Shown in pieces: positions 33,086-42,594 of a stretch of 64,000 bases of DNA; within the stretch, counting starts at the first letter, position 1, and each line of letters opens with the position of its first letter. A model generated the notes under the pieces. The model was not told the origin of the DNA, searched no databases, and saw only the letters and a program-made list of their open reading frames with translations. The stretch spans positions 1 to 64,000 of the forward strand of contig NZ_FNHH01000019.1 in NCBI RefSeq assembly GCF_900103545.1. Reading direction: 5' to 3'. The translations under genes and the position numbers were made by a program. Origin of the DNA: Daejeonella rubra. GTDB taxonomy: Bacteria > Bacteroidota > Bacteroidia > Sphingobacteriales > Sphingobacteriaceae.

Positions 33086-34225
33086 CTATTTCCGGTTCTG
33101 CTTTAATAATTGAACAAGGCCTTCATCATTTACAATGTAAACATCATCGCCACTACTGATATAAACCATAAACTGCCTGCTGGTTGCTTCCATCCAAAGC
33201 TTATTATCTTCCCCATTGATACTGAAGTCAAGATCATTAATTCCGAGTTTACTCAGGTCAGTTGCATACGACCTATTTTTCTGGAAATAGTCTTTCTGAA
33301 GATAATAGACATGCCACAAATGTTTCTTCTGCTCTTCACTATAAGGAATTGAAAATGTAGTTTCTGATGCTCCGGAAGCTTTTTTACTGAAAAACAGATA
33401 AGCCCAGCGCTCCGGAAAATGCATATTAACCACCCCCTGTGGAGACCATACCCAGTTATGCTCTGGAAGGTTTTTGCCATTTGCATCCTTCTTCTTTACA
33501 TATTTTCCATCCTTAACTTCGGTATCCCATTCCACCCTTGAGAAATTAATTCGCCAGAAATCACCGTCAACGGGGGCATTTTGGTTCTTTGCAAATGGCA
33601 TAGCTGAAAATGGAATAAATATCTCTGTAGTCCAGCCCTTATCAATATCAGAAGGATCATTAAGCGTTCCCTGTACATCTACTGCCCACTTCATACCGGG
33701 AGCATTATACACGATCATCGCACCACTTCCATTCCGGTAAGGCTTCGGCATGAATAAATCAAACATGGTATTTTGCGCATTGACTTCAAATTCATAATAC
33801 CGGTGAGTATCATTATCAGGGTCAATAAAAATTTCAAAGTCATTATCATAAAATACGATATCATCATAATTTTTAAGGTAGGCCCAAACATGCGGATCCA
33901 GTAATTCAGCAGCAATATAAAGTCCTTTTTCGTCCCAGGTCATTTTAGCACGGGTATTCCATGTTGGCGCTGGCTTTTTATCTCCCTCTATATCCTTAAA
34001 GTACTCTGTCCATGGCACATTCTGCCATACAGCATCATTTAACTTTCCATCAACAACAGGAGCTGCAGGATTAAAAACAACAGTATACTGCCCTGGAGTA
34101 GACAAAAGATCCTCCTTGCCAGAAAATTTAGATTGCGAAAAGCCTGAAAAACTATTGACGAATAAAAAGCAACACAGAAAAGATAAATTCTGGAATTTTA
34201 GTTGAGATTTTGATTTGAATAACAT
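33086..34225 (-). CDS. Secreted carbohydrate-binding family 9-like protein
   Basis: About 379 residues from the ATG at 34225, chosen because it precedes a signal peptide (LSFLCCFLFVNSFSGFSQ); an upstream ATG at 34312 would add an unlikely 29 residues. The N-terminal half is a CBM9-like domain (VVDGKLNDAVWQNVPWTEYF, TWDEKGLYIAAELLDPHVWA, FYDNDFEIFIDPDNDTHRYY, WINFSRVEW-type end). Such proteins bind sugars or sit beside glycoside-degrading enzymes. No glycosidase domain is evident, and the C-terminal part has no clear family. Divergent from the M28 peptidase gene. Confidence 0.8.
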   Translation of the reverse strand: MLFKSKSQLKFQNLSFLCCFLFVNSFSGFSQSKFSGKEDLLSTPGQYTVVFNPAAPVVDGKLNDAVWQNVPWTEYFKDIEGDKKPAPTWNTRAKMTWDEKGLYIAAELLDPHVWAYLKNYDDIVFYDNDFEIFIDPDNDTHRYYEFEVNAQNTMFDLFMPKPYRNGSGAMIVYNAPGMKWAVDVQGTLNDPSDIDKGWTTEIFIPFSAMPFAKNQNAPVDGDFWRINFSRVEWDTEVKDGKYVKKKDANGKNLPEHNWVWSPQGVVNMHFPERWAYLFFSKKASGASETTFSIPYSEEQKKHLWHVYYLQKDYFQKNRSYATDLSKLGINDLDFSINGEDNKLWMEATSRQFMVYISSGDDVYIVNDEGLVQLLKQNRK

Positions 34226-34402
34226 TTTATATACTAATGATTGGGGATGGAAAATAAGAAGAATTATTGAAATTTTATGAAGACTGTGATACAGATATGT
34301 ATTAAAAGGCACATTGTATCATTAATATTGCTATTTTCTCTTATTAATGCTTTTTAATATCTTCGTTATCCTAATCAATTTATAATTAACCAATTTAATT
34401 TC

Positions 34403-35956
34403 ATGAGAAAATCCTTATTCCTATTTTCCTGTTCCCTGATTCTATCGGGGAATCTTGTTTATGCCCAAAGTAAAGATCCTGTTGTACAGGGAATTATAAA
34501 AGAGGCGACCGAAAACTCACAATTGAAAAAACTTGCACAGGAGCTGACTGATGGTATTGGTCCGAGGCTTGTTGGTACACCACAAATGAAGCAGGCTCAT
34601 GATTGGGCTGTTTCAAAATACCAGAGTTGGGGTATATCTGCAAAAAATGAACAATGGGGTGAATGGCGCGGATGGGAAAGAGGAATAACTCATATAGATA
34701 TGGTGCATCCACGGGTAGAATCCCTGGAGGGAATGCAACTGGCATGGAGTCCATCAACTTCAGGTAAAACAGTTACTGCCGAAACGATCATACTGGCAGA
34801 CGTAGCCGACTCAATTGCTTTTCAAAACTGGCTTCCATCTGTAAAAGGAAAATTCGTGATGATATCCATGCAGCAGCCTACAGGAAGAGATGATAGAAAC
34901 TGGGAAGAATTTGCAACCAAAGAATCACTCGAAAAAATGAAATCTGAACGTTCAAATGCTAGTACAGCCTGGCGTAATCGTATCGGCAAAACAGGACTAA
35001 ATCCAAAAAGTCTGGCATTGGCCATTGAAAAGGCAGGCGCAGCAGGTATTGTGGCTTCCAACTGGTCGGCAGGTTTCGGTGTAAATAAAATATTTGGAGC
35101 ACAAAGTACAAAAATACCTACTGTAGACATTTCATTGGAAGATTATGGAATGTTATACCGTCTAACTGAATCAGGAATAAAACCAAAGATCAGCATACGT
35201 GCAGATTCAAAAGAACTGGGAATGATGCCAACGTTCAACACTATAGCTGAAATAAAGGGAACTGAAAAGCCTGAAGAATATGTGATCCTTTCAGCCCATT
35301 TCGATTCATGGGATGGCGGCACAGGAGCCACAGATAATGCAACCGGTACTATCACCATGCTTGAAGCGATGAGGATATTGAAAAAGATCTATCCAAACCC
35401 AAAAAGAACGATCCTGGTAGGACACTGGGGTAGTGAAGAGCAGGGTTTGAATGGTTCAAGAGCATTCGTTGAGGATCATCCTGAGATCGTAAAAAACATT
35501 CAGGCTGTATTCAATCAGGATAATGGAACAGGTAGAGTAGTTGACCTTTCAGGACAAGGATTTTTGCACGCCTATGAGTACCTGAACAGATGGCTTAATC
35601 CAGTACCTACTGACATTCGTTCAGAGATCAAAACAAGCTTCCCGGGAACTCCGGGTGGTGGCGGATCTGATTATGCATCATTCGTTGCAGCAGGTGCTCC
35701 GGCATTCTCTTTAAGCTCATTAAGCTGGGCTTATGGAAACTATACCTGGCATACCAACCGTGACACATACGATAAGATTGTATTTGATGATGTTCAGAAC
35801 AATGCCATTCTAACGGCAATATTAGCATATATGGCCAGTGAAGATCCGGCAAAATCATCAACCGTAAAAAGTGTATTACCTACAAACCCACGTACTGGTC
35901 AACCGATGAGCTGGCCAGCTACCCGTCAGCCAATCCGTAAAGGTGGTGTGAACTAA
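34403..35956 (+). CDS. Secreted M28-family zinc aminopeptidase
   Basis: A 517-residue exported peptidase with a signal peptide ending VYAQSK. Zinc ligands are all visible: H299 (SAHFDSW), D311 (GATDNATG), E345/E346 (GSEEQGLNGS), D373 (NQDNGTG) and the C-terminal His of WHTNRDTYD. A protease-associated (PA) insert lies between about 130 and 250. This matches the M28 carboxypeptidase Q/aminopeptidase group acting on short peptides outside the cytoplasm. Single gene with a hairpin terminator. Confidence 0.92.
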   Translation: MRKSLFLFSCSLILSGNLVYAQSKDPVVQGIIKEATENSQLKKLAQELTDGIGPRLVGTPQMKQAHDWAVSKYQSWGISAKNEQWGEWRGWERGITHIDMVHPRVESLEGMQLAWSPSTSGKTVTAETIILADVADSIAFQNWLPSVKGKFVMISMQQPTGRDDRNWEEFATKESLEKMKSERSNASTAWRNRIGKTGLNPKSLALAIEKAGAAGIVASNWSAGFGVNKIFGAQSTKIPTVDISLEDYGMLYRLTESGIKPKISIRADSKELGMMPTFNTIAEIKGTEKPEEYVILSAHFDSWDGGTGATDNATGTITMLEAMRILKKIYPNPKRTILVGHWGSEEQGLNGSRAFVEDHPEIVKNIQAVFNQDNGTGRVVDLSGQGFLHAYEYLNRWLNPVPTDIRSEIKTSFPGTPGGGGSDYASFVAAGAPAFSLSSLSWAYGNYTWHTNRDTYDKIVFDDVQNNAILTAILAYMASEDPAKSSTVKSVLPTNPRTGQPMSWPATRQPIRKGGVN

Positions 35957-35964
35957 TTCATTAA

Positions 35965-35999
35965 GAATGCTGACAGGGTTATGAATCCTGTCAGCATTC
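35965..35999 (+). terminator. Strong hairpin after the M28 peptidase gene
   Basis: GAATGCTGACAGG (35965-35977) pairs perfectly with 35987-35999 around a 9-base loop. A T-run is lacking, so its strength as a terminator is uncertain. Confidence 0.6.
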
Positions 36000-36010
36000 A
36001 TAATATTCGG

Positions 36011-36018
36011 TATATTTG
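36011..36018 (+). promoter_or_regulatory. -7 element for the lipocalin-like lipoprotein gene
   Basis: TATATTTG matches TAnnTTTG and lies 25 bp before the ATG at 36044. This supports that start over an earlier in-frame ATG at 35981, which would precede the promoter. Confidence 0.5.
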
Positions 36019-36043
36019 TTTTTTCAGACTAAGAAAAATAAAT

Positions 36044-36412
36044 ATGAAAAACCTCCACAACCTGATCCTTGTATTTATTATTCTTTCTCTGACTGCATGC
36101 GAAAAATCTGGCTCAGAAACCTCGCTAACCGGTAAATGGAAGTTAACTGAAACACTTGCCGATCCGGGTGATGGAAGCGGCAAATGGGTATCTGTAAAAA
36201 ACAGTGATTCATACCTCCAAATAAATGCAGATGGAACGATCTCAGGTAATAATTTTACAAATTTTAAACAGTACAGGGTGATTGATAATCAACAGATTGA
36301 ATTCATTTATCAGAATGGCACACCAACAATTCTAAGCTATAAACTCAGCGGGAATTCACTGGAGATTAGCGGAGGTTGTTTCGAAGCATGCGGATCGCGC
36401 TACAAAAAATAA
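36044..36412 (+). CDS. Lipocalin-like lipoprotein
   Basis: About 122 residues from the ATG at 36044. A lipoprotein signal with lipobox LSLTACEKSG is followed by a small beta domain: LTGKWKLTETLADPGDG, SYLQINADGTISG, FKQYRVIDNQQIEFIY and LEISGGCFEACGSRYKK. This matches the lipocalin-like DUF families common in Bacteroidota, whose ligands are unknown. Two Cys near the C-terminus may form a disulfide. Its 3' end is only 4 bp from the convergent radical SAM gene. Confidence 0.75.
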   Translation: MKNLHNLILVFIILSLTACEKSGSETSLTGKWKLTETLADPGDGSGKWVSVKNSDSYLQINADGTISGNNFTNFKQYRVIDNQQIEFIYQNGTPTILSYKLSGNSLEISGGCFEACGSRYKK

Positions 36413-36416
36413 AAAT

Positions 36417-38615
36417 TTACAATACCAACAGATCGCCCTGCCTCAGGGCATTTATGGCCTTCCCATACCAAAAAGGTTCAAAATCGATATTTAAGCTGGT
36501 TTCAAAATTCTCTTTCGCTTTTTTAAAAGTCATCAATTCTGCATTTTCTATGCCTGCAAGTGGCAGAAATTTAAGCAGCCAATCGGCCTGATCTTTTTCA
36601 AGTTGTATGCTAAAGCTCCCCTTCTTATCAAAGAATTTTAGCTCTGCCATCTCCCATTGCCTGCCCTTTTTACTTTTGGTAAAATAATCGATCACAGGTT
36701 TTGTACCGAGCCAGACAATTTTTGCATCAGGCTTGATAAGGAATGACTCTTCTTTCGACAAAGATTTCATAATAAACTGAGGATCAACCTTTGTCTTAGG
36801 TACCTTATGTTCAAACCATTCCTGCAAAGGATAGTCAAAACAAATACCATGCATATAATTAAACAATGATTTCTTTAATCCATAGCTGAACAGTTCATGG
36901 TCTGTACCGATCTTGTCAACATGTCCGATATCGTTATTCGCAAAGGTACCGGTAGTTCCACAAGCCTTTTCCACCTTGAATTGTTCAGGGTACATCCCCA
37001 CAGGGCTATGAGCAGTCATCGCAAACTGGTGCCAGAAAGCCGACTGTAATACTCCTGCATCAAACATTTGCCTGACCATTTCCAGTGAATCGATGGTTTC
37101 CTGAGCAGTTTGCGTAGGAAATCCATACATCAGGTAAGCATGAACCATGATACCTGCTTCCGTAAAATGATGACATACCCGGGCTACCTGTTCCACCTTC
37201 ACACCTTTTTGTATAAGTTCGAGCAAACGGTCTGAGGCCACTTCCAATCCGCCTGAAATGGCAATACATCCGGAAGCCTTCAACAACAGACAAAGGTCTT
37301 TCGTAAAGCTCTTTTCAAATCGGATATTGGTCCACCAGGTAACAGTTAGCTTACGGCGCAGTATTTCCAGAGCCAGTGAGCGCATTAAAGCTGGAGGTGC
37401 AGCCTCATCTACAAAATGGAAACCCCGTTCCCCTGTTTGATCTACCAATTGTTCCATTCTGTCGCAAAGCAATGAGGCAGCAATGGGTTCATATATCTTA
37501 ATATAATCCAATGAAATATCACAGAAAGTACATTTTCCCCAATAACAGCCATGAGCCATCGTAAGCTTATTCCACCGTCCATCACTCCACATGCGATGCA
37601 TCGGATTGACAACTTCAATTACAGAAATATAACGATCAAGAAACAGATCGCTATAATCAGGAGTACCGGTTTCAAATTGCTTGTAATCAGGCGATTTACT
37701 TCGATTGCAATAGGTAACCTTTCCATCTATTAATGCAAATGTTCTTTTCAGTTCCGATATTTTTCGCTTACCATCAAGAAGCTCACAAAGGTGCTCAATG
37801 GGAGCTTCACCATCATCGAGGCAAATAAAATCCATGAACTCAAAAACACGTACATCAGCGACAGATCGTAATTCAGTATTTGGGAAGCCACCACCCATGG
37901 CAATTTTAACGTTTGGATACTCTATTTTCAGCCACTGAGCGATACGGAAGGCAGCATATAGATTTCCCGGAAAGGGTACTGATAGTGAAACTATTTCCGG
38001 AACTACGATCTTCATCTTTTGATCCAGGAGCTTGATCAAAAGCTTATCTGTAAATGTTAGTTCTTGCTGCAGAGCATCATAAAGCTCATCAAAACTTGAC
38101 GCAGACCTTCCAAGACGTTCTGCATACCTGCTGAAACCAAAATTGCTATCAGCACATTCTATGATAAGATCTGAAATGTCTTCTAAAAAAAGTGTTGCCA
38201 GATGCTTAGCCTTATCCTGAGTCCCCATGGTACCGAAGGCCCATTCAAGCTCTTCAAGCTGTTCAAACCGGGATGCCTCAGGCAGGAAATCTTCCTGGCA
38301 TATCAAATGAGAAAGTGTTGGGTTATGTCCCTGTAAAAAGGAGATCACAGCATCAATTTTATTGACATAATGCTCCTTCAAAGCAATTATACGTTGGGCA
38401 TTTTCACTCAGCTCAGTGTTTGGTACTTTAATCTGATCAAACAGCTCATTCAGGCCGGAACTTGAAAAAAGAGCCAAAATAACCTCAATGCCCAGATCTG
38501 ACTGATACGAGGAGATACCTTTTGTATTAAGAAATCCCTTTAAATAGGCGGTTGCCGGATAAGGCGTATTTAACTGCGTAAAGGGCGGTGTAATTAGATA
38601 TATCTTGTTTGCCAA
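36417..38615 (-). CDS. B12-binding-type radical SAM protein with CX4CX2C cluster motif
   Basis: A 732-residue protein. The N-terminal part contains a cobalamin-binding-like Rossmann region (about 205-285, VSLSVPFPGNLYAAFRIA, KIAMGGGFPNTEL, EFMDFICLDDGE). The radical SAM cluster motif is HGCYWGKCTFC with C357, C362 and C365, spaced CX4CX2C instead of the usual CX3CX2C. Later parts of the barrel include SGGLEVASDRLLELIQKGV and VHAYLMYGFPTQT. The substrate is unknown; related proteins act on complex lipids or natural products. The C-terminal 150 residues have no clear family. Single gene, cytoplasmic. Confidence 0.8.
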   Translation of the reverse strand: MANKIYLITPPFTQLNTPYPATAYLKGFLNTKGISSYQSDLGIEVILALFSSSGLNELFDQIKVPNTELSENAQRIIALKEHYVNKIDAVISFLQGHNPTLSHLICQEDFLPEASRFEQLEELEWAFGTMGTQDKAKHLATLFLEDISDLIIECADSNFGFSRYAERLGRSASSFDELYDALQQELTFTDKLLIKLLDQKMKIVVPEIVSLSVPFPGNLYAAFRIAQWLKIEYPNVKIAMGGGFPNTELRSVADVRVFEFMDFICLDDGEAPIEHLCELLDGKRKISELKRTFALIDGKVTYCNRSKSPDYKQFETGTPDYSDLFLDRYISVIEVVNPMHRMWSDGRWNKLTMAHGCYWGKCTFCDISLDYIKIYEPIAASLLCDRMEQLVDQTGERGFHFVDEAAPPALMRSLALEILRRKLTVTWWTNIRFEKSFTKDLCLLLKASGCIAISGGLEVASDRLLELIQKGVKVEQVARVCHHFTEAGIMVHAYLMYGFPTQTAQETIDSLEMVRQMFDAGVLQSAFWHQFAMTAHSPVGMYPEQFKVEKACGTTGTFANNDIGHVDKIGTDHELFSYGLKKSLFNYMHGICFDYPLQEWFEHKVPKTKVDPQFIMKSLSKEESFLIKPDAKIVWLGTKPVIDYFTKSKKGRQWEMAELKFFDKKGSFSIQLEKDQADWLLKFLPLAGIENAELMTFKKAKENFETSLNIDFEPFWYGKAINALRQGDLLVL

Positions 38616-38661
38616 TTCTTTGCTATTGAATGAATTCTGCGATTCAAAAAGAGATTAATGG

Positions 38662-39429
38662 TCAATTTCTGGCATGCATTTTTATCCTGTGGTTTATCGC
38701 TAAACTTGCAATATTACGATTTAAATACTCTTCCCCTGAACTGCGTTGCTGAAACAGATTGATATAGCCAAGTTCTACACTAAGATTTCTAATCAACTGG
38801 TAGTTCAGTCCTGCATAAAATCGATTCTGGTCAAAGGTATTGTAAATAATTCCACCATTAGAATTAATATATATTCCGTCACTAACCTTCAGGTTCAAGT
38901 CGTGAACCTTATTCTTTGATCTGATCAGGTTACATTCCAGTGAAACCATATAGGATAACCTTTCTATGAATCTGTATCCATGAATTAATGAGTCATCAAG
39001 TCTTTTCCGAATGAAACGTTCCTCCATTCTATAGCGATGTCCAATATTCAAATGTTTGAGTTGATGTCTGTATGCAAGTTCATGATTTAGCCTTATTTCA
39101 GGAACCTTAAATGAAGATGCGAACTCCTGGTCTCCAGGAGAATTTAAATAATAAGCAAAACCATTACCTAGGGAGAGATCTTTTAATAGAGAAAAATTAA
39201 CCTGCGATTTCAAGAAGATCTGAGATTGCCTGACTGGTTCTAAAAAAATACGCTCCTGAATTTCAGCACTCAGAGACCATTTAGGCGAAAATTCAAAATT
39301 TGCTGAATAGGCAGCTGTCGAAAGGGACTGTTTAATAAAATTTTTCTTTAGGGTCTGGCCGAAAGAAGAAAAAGCAAAAAGCATTAACAATAAAATTTTA
39401 AATGCTATCCGATGATTCATAATAAACAT
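38662..39429 (-). CDS. DUF2490 outer-membrane protein
   Basis: A 255-residue predicted beta-barrel with a signal peptide ending FSSFGQ. Motifs of the Bacteroidota DUF2490 family are SANFEFSPKWSLSAEIQERIF, LNHELAYRHQLKHLNIGHRYRMEERFI and NRFYAGLNYQLIRNLSVELGYINLF. The family's function is unknown. The start may be the ATG 9 bp inside (MNHRIAF). Single gene between the radical SAM gene and the S1-domain gene. Confidence 0.75.
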   Translation of the reverse strand: MFIMNHRIAFKILLLMLFAFSSFGQTLKKNFIKQSLSTAAYSANFEFSPKWSLSAEIQERIFLEPVRQSQIFLKSQVNFSLLKDLSLGNGFAYYLNSPGDQEFASSFKVPEIRLNHELAYRHQLKHLNIGHRYRMEERFIRKRLDDSLIHGYRFIERLSYMVSLECNLIRSKNKVHDLNLKVSDGIYINSNGGIIYNTFDQNRFYAGLNYQLIRNLSVELGYINLFQQRSSGEEYLNRNIASLAINHRIKMHARN

Positions 39430-39569
39430 ACACTAAAATAGAGTGAAGAGTTTAAAGAATCAAACCTTAAAGCAAATAAAGATCAGTTTCCGAAAAGCAA
39501 GTTTGAAAACTTATATTTTCTACTTTTTCCAAAATCAAAGCTAAAACAGGATCAATAAACTGCTTTTAG

Positions 39570-39577
39570 TATCTTTG
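39570..39577 (+). promoter_or_regulatory. -7 promoter element for the S1-domain gene
   Basis: TATCTTTG lies 21 bp before the ATG at 39599 and argues against the in-frame TTG at 39575, which overlaps the element. Confidence 0.55.
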
Positions 39578-39598
39578 CAGGATATTCAATCAGAAAAC

Positions 39599-40441
39599 AT
39601 GATAGAGATCGGAAAGTTTAATGAATTAAGGTTTATCAAAAAGACTGAAGCAGGTCTTATCCTAACCGATGGCGAGAAAGAAGTTCTCCTACCTTATGTT
39701 CATGCTCCGGAAGATGCTCAAATTGGAGACAATCTTCATGTTTTCACCTATATCCATAGTGATGGCAGATTAATGGCTACCACTGAAACGCCAATTGCAC
39801 AGGTTGATGAGTTTGCATTATTAACTGTTGTTGATGTGAATGAACAGGGTGCTTTCCTGGACATGGGCATTGGAAAAGATGTTTTTGTGCCTGAGAGGGA
39901 GCAAAAGCGGCCCATGCAGATCGGACAGAAATATGTAGTTTATCTGTTTAATGATGAAAGAAGTGAACGTATCACTGCATCTTCCCGATTAGCCGAGTTT
40001 GTTGATCAGGATGAACATGATCTGGAGGAAGGAGATGAGGTAAGATTACTGATCACAGAAGAAAGCGACCTTGGTTATACCGCAGTTATCAACCAGAGGT
40101 TTTTGGGGCTATTATATCATAATGAGGTTTTTGAAGATTTAAAAGCAGGTGACCAGAGAAGAGGGTTTATCAAGAAGATCAGAGAAGGCAATAAGATAGA
40201 TCTTAGCCTTCAGGTAATTGGATTCAAGCATATACTCGATCTTAAAGACAGTCTGATGATTGAACTTGAAGAAAACGGTGGATCAATATCACTGGGAGAT
40301 AAAAGCTCACCGGAAGACATTTACAATCGTTTAAAGATCAGCAAAAAAGCATTCAAAAAAGCTGCCGGAAGCTTGTATAAGGAACGCCTGATTGAGATCT
40401 CAGATTTTGAGATCAAACTGGTGCCAAAAGTACGGGCATAG
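39599..40441 (+). CDS. S1-like RNA-binding protein, CvfB family
   Basis: About 280 residues, the usual length of CvfB. Tandem S1-like domains are visible: EIGKFNELRFIKKTEAGLIL at the start, FALLTVVDVNEQGAFLDMGIGKDVFVP, then ITEESDLGYTAVINQRFLGLLYHNEVF with GFIKKIREGNKIDLSLQ, and a C-terminal winged helix (LKISKKAFKKAAGSLYKERLIEI). CvfB proteins bind RNA and affect virulence regulators in Firmicutes; the role in Bacteroidota is not known. ATG 39599 chosen because of the promoter position. Confidence 0.88.
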   Translation: MIEIGKFNELRFIKKTEAGLILTDGEKEVLLPYVHAPEDAQIGDNLHVFTYIHSDGRLMATTETPIAQVDEFALLTVVDVNEQGAFLDMGIGKDVFVPEREQKRPMQIGQKYVVYLFNDERSERITASSRLAEFVDQDEHDLEEGDEVRLLITEESDLGYTAVINQRFLGLLYHNEVFEDLKAGDQRRGFIKKIREGNKIDLSLQVIGFKHILDLKDSLMIELEENGGSISLGDKSSPEDIYNRLKISKKAFKKAAGSLYKERLIEISDFEIKLVPKVRA

Positions 40442-40529
40442 GAGTCTTTGCCAGATATTTTTGCAATTCTGAATAAAAAAGGCTAATATTATTAATAGGT
40501 CTGCATTAAATATATCTTAAAAACGCCTA

Positions 40530-41123
40530 ATGAAAACAAACTTTTTATCCATTGCACTTTTAGGTCTGGGACTTACAAGTTCAGCACAAACCACTATTCC
40601 ATCAAGCTCCGTACAGATTCAAACCGCACTTTTGGCGGCTCCGGTAGACAAACGAGATGATGCAAGTGTTTATGGTTATAATGAAAAAGGTGATTTTATT
40701 TTACTGAGAAAAGGCAAAAATGAAATGATCTGCCTGGCCGATGACCCTAAGATCCCCGGATTAAATGCAGCTTGTTACCATAAAGACCTTGAACCATTCA
40801 TGAAACGGGGTCGGGACTTAAAAATGGCTGGAAAAACTCCAAAAGAAATTTCAGATATCAGAGATGCGGAAGCAAAAGCCGGAAAACTGAGAATGCCTAA
40901 ACAACCAACAAGTTTATATGTTTATACAGCCAAGGCAGAGAATTTTGATGCTCTGGCAGGAACTGTAAAGGATGGTTACCTCAGGTATGTGATCTACATC
41001 CCATATGCAACACCAGAAAGCACCGGATTGCCATTAAAGCCCAGCAGTCCTGGAATGCCATGGATCATGGATCCGGGAACTCATCGTGCACACATCATGA
41101 TCAGTCCTCCGCAGAAAAACTAA
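40530..41123 (+). CDS. Secreted protein of unknown function
   Basis: A 197-residue protein with a signal peptide ending LTSSAQ. Visible stretches are KRDDASVYGYNEKGDFILLRKGKNEMICLADD, AACYHKDLEPFMKRGRDLK and a C-terminal GTHRAHIMISPP. Two Cys lie in the ordered N-terminal half. I do not recognise a family with an assigned function. It is convergent with the TetA-like MFS gene. Confidence 0.7.
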   Translation: MKTNFLSIALLGLGLTSSAQTTIPSSSVQIQTALLAAPVDKRDDASVYGYNEKGDFILLRKGKNEMICLADDPKIPGLNAACYHKDLEPFMKRGRDLKMAGKTPKEISDIRDAEAKAGKLRMPKQPTSLYVYTAKAENFDALAGTVKDGYLRYVIYIPYATPESTGLPLKPSSPGMPWIMDPGTHRAHIMISPPQKN

Positions 41124-41151
41124 AATTAATTCAGGTTAAGAATTTTATAGA

Positions 41152-42414
41152 TCAATGAATCTGGATTTCGGGTTCATCATCTGATTTGGATCTTCTATTC
41201 AAGAATGAATCCTTCTTCATTGTTCTGGCTGCCAATATCGCGCTGACCAGCATAAAAACAGCGCCAGCCAGGAAAGGAGCGCCTGCAAACTTAATACTTC
41301 CTTCAGGCCTTGTAAACCAGGCAAAAAGATTTGTCATTAACAGAGGACCGATGATTGAAGTAACACTCATCACACTTGTCAGGGCTCCCTGTAATTCACC
41401 CTGTTCATTTTTGGGAACATTACCTGAGATAATAGATTGTAAAGCAGGTCCTGCGATGCCACCAAGGCAATAAGGAACCAAAAAGACAAACATCATCCAG
41501 CCTTCGGTGGCAAAAGAAAACAATAAAAGTCCGAAGGCATACAAGCCTAATCCTATATAGATACTCTTCTCTTCACCGAATTTCGGAGTGGTATAACGAA
41601 TCAATCCGCCCTGAACTGAGGCAATAAGGATACCTATAAAGGTCAGGGAGAGGCCCATCAGCGAGTTACTCCATTGAAATTTTTCAATATTGACAAATGT
41701 CCAGGTGCTTTGTACTGCATGCCCCCCGATATATACCAGAAAAAAGGCTACGATTAGACCACCAACACCCTTATATTTCTTTAACTGCATCAAAGAGCCC
41801 ATCGGATTTGCCCTTTTCCATTCAAATGGCCTCCTGTGTTCCTTTGAAAGCGATTCAGGTAAAACAAAGTAGCCATAGATCATATTCACAAAAGTGAGTA
41901 CCCCTGCGGCAATAAATGGAACTCTGGGCCCTAACTCACCTAATAATCCGCCCAAACCAGGACCAATGATAAACCCTAGTCCAAATGCAGCCCCAACCAT
42001 ACCAAAATTTTTGGAGCGTGTTTCGGGGGTACTGATATCAGCGATATAGGCGGTAGCCGTTGTAAAACTTGCACCGAAAACGCCAGCAATGATCCTTCCG
42101 ATGAATAACCACCAGATAGTTGGTGCAAGAGAAAGGAAAATATAGTCAATACCAAATCCAAAAAGGGATAACAGCAATACCGGACGACGGCCGTACTGAT
42201 CACTCAAATTACCAATTACAGGTGCGAAAACAAACTGGGTTATGGCGTAGGCAAACGTTAAAAGTCCGCTCCATTGAGAGGCCGTACTCATATTCCCGCC
42301 AACTAATTCAGAGATCAACTGAGGAAATACCGGTATGATCAAACCAAGTCCGATGACATCAAGCAATAAGGTAAAAAAGATAAAACTGATGGCAGCTTTA
42401 CGGGGTCCTGGCAT
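41152..42414 (-). CDS. MFS transporter, TetA-like (DHA1) type
   Basis: A 420-residue twelve-helix permease. The N-terminal LLLDVIGLGLIIPVFPQLI, motif A GNLSDQYGRRPVLL, AYIADISTPETRSKNFG and GLGFIIGPGLGG are typical of the tetracycline/multidrug H+-antiporter group. Many chromosomal Bacteroidota homologues are not resistance determinants, so the substrate is unknown and no gene symbol is given. Single gene. Inner membrane. Confidence 0.87.
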   Translation of the reverse strand: MPGPRKAAISFIFFTLLLDVIGLGLIIPVFPQLISELVGGNMSTASQWSGLLTFAYAITQFVFAPVIGNLSDQYGRRPVLLLSLFGFGIDYIFLSLAPTIWWLFIGRIIAGVFGASFTTATAYIADISTPETRSKNFGMVGAAFGLGFIIGPGLGGLLGELGPRVPFIAAGVLTFVNMIYGYFVLPESLSKEHRRPFEWKRANPMGSLMQLKKYKGVGGLIVAFFLVYIGGHAVQSTWTFVNIEKFQWSNSLMGLSLTFIGILIASVQGGLIRYTTPKFGEEKSIYIGLGLYAFGLLLFSFATEGWMMFVFLVPYCLGGIAGPALQSIISGNVPKNEQGELQGALTSVMSVTSIIGPLLMTNLFAWFTRPEGSIKFAGAPFLAGAVFMLVSAILAARTMKKDSFLNRRSKSDDEPEIQIH

Positions 42415-42594
42415 AAATATTCTGATGAGAAATTGAGTCGCTGAAATTAGTCATTATTTTGGAAAATGCTGGTTTTATAAGCCAAAGCAGATGCTTACGA
42501 GGAGCACCATCCAATATTTTACATAGGTTCTCCAATTAAGGGCTAAACAAATAAGACAATACGAACTGTTGAACGACCCTAATTATTTTAATAC

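Noticed and set aside
41152..42414. Tetracycline resistance gene
   Set aside because: It has TetA-like MFS motifs, but chromosomal Bacteroidota homologues are diverse and there is no mobile context. Substrate left open.
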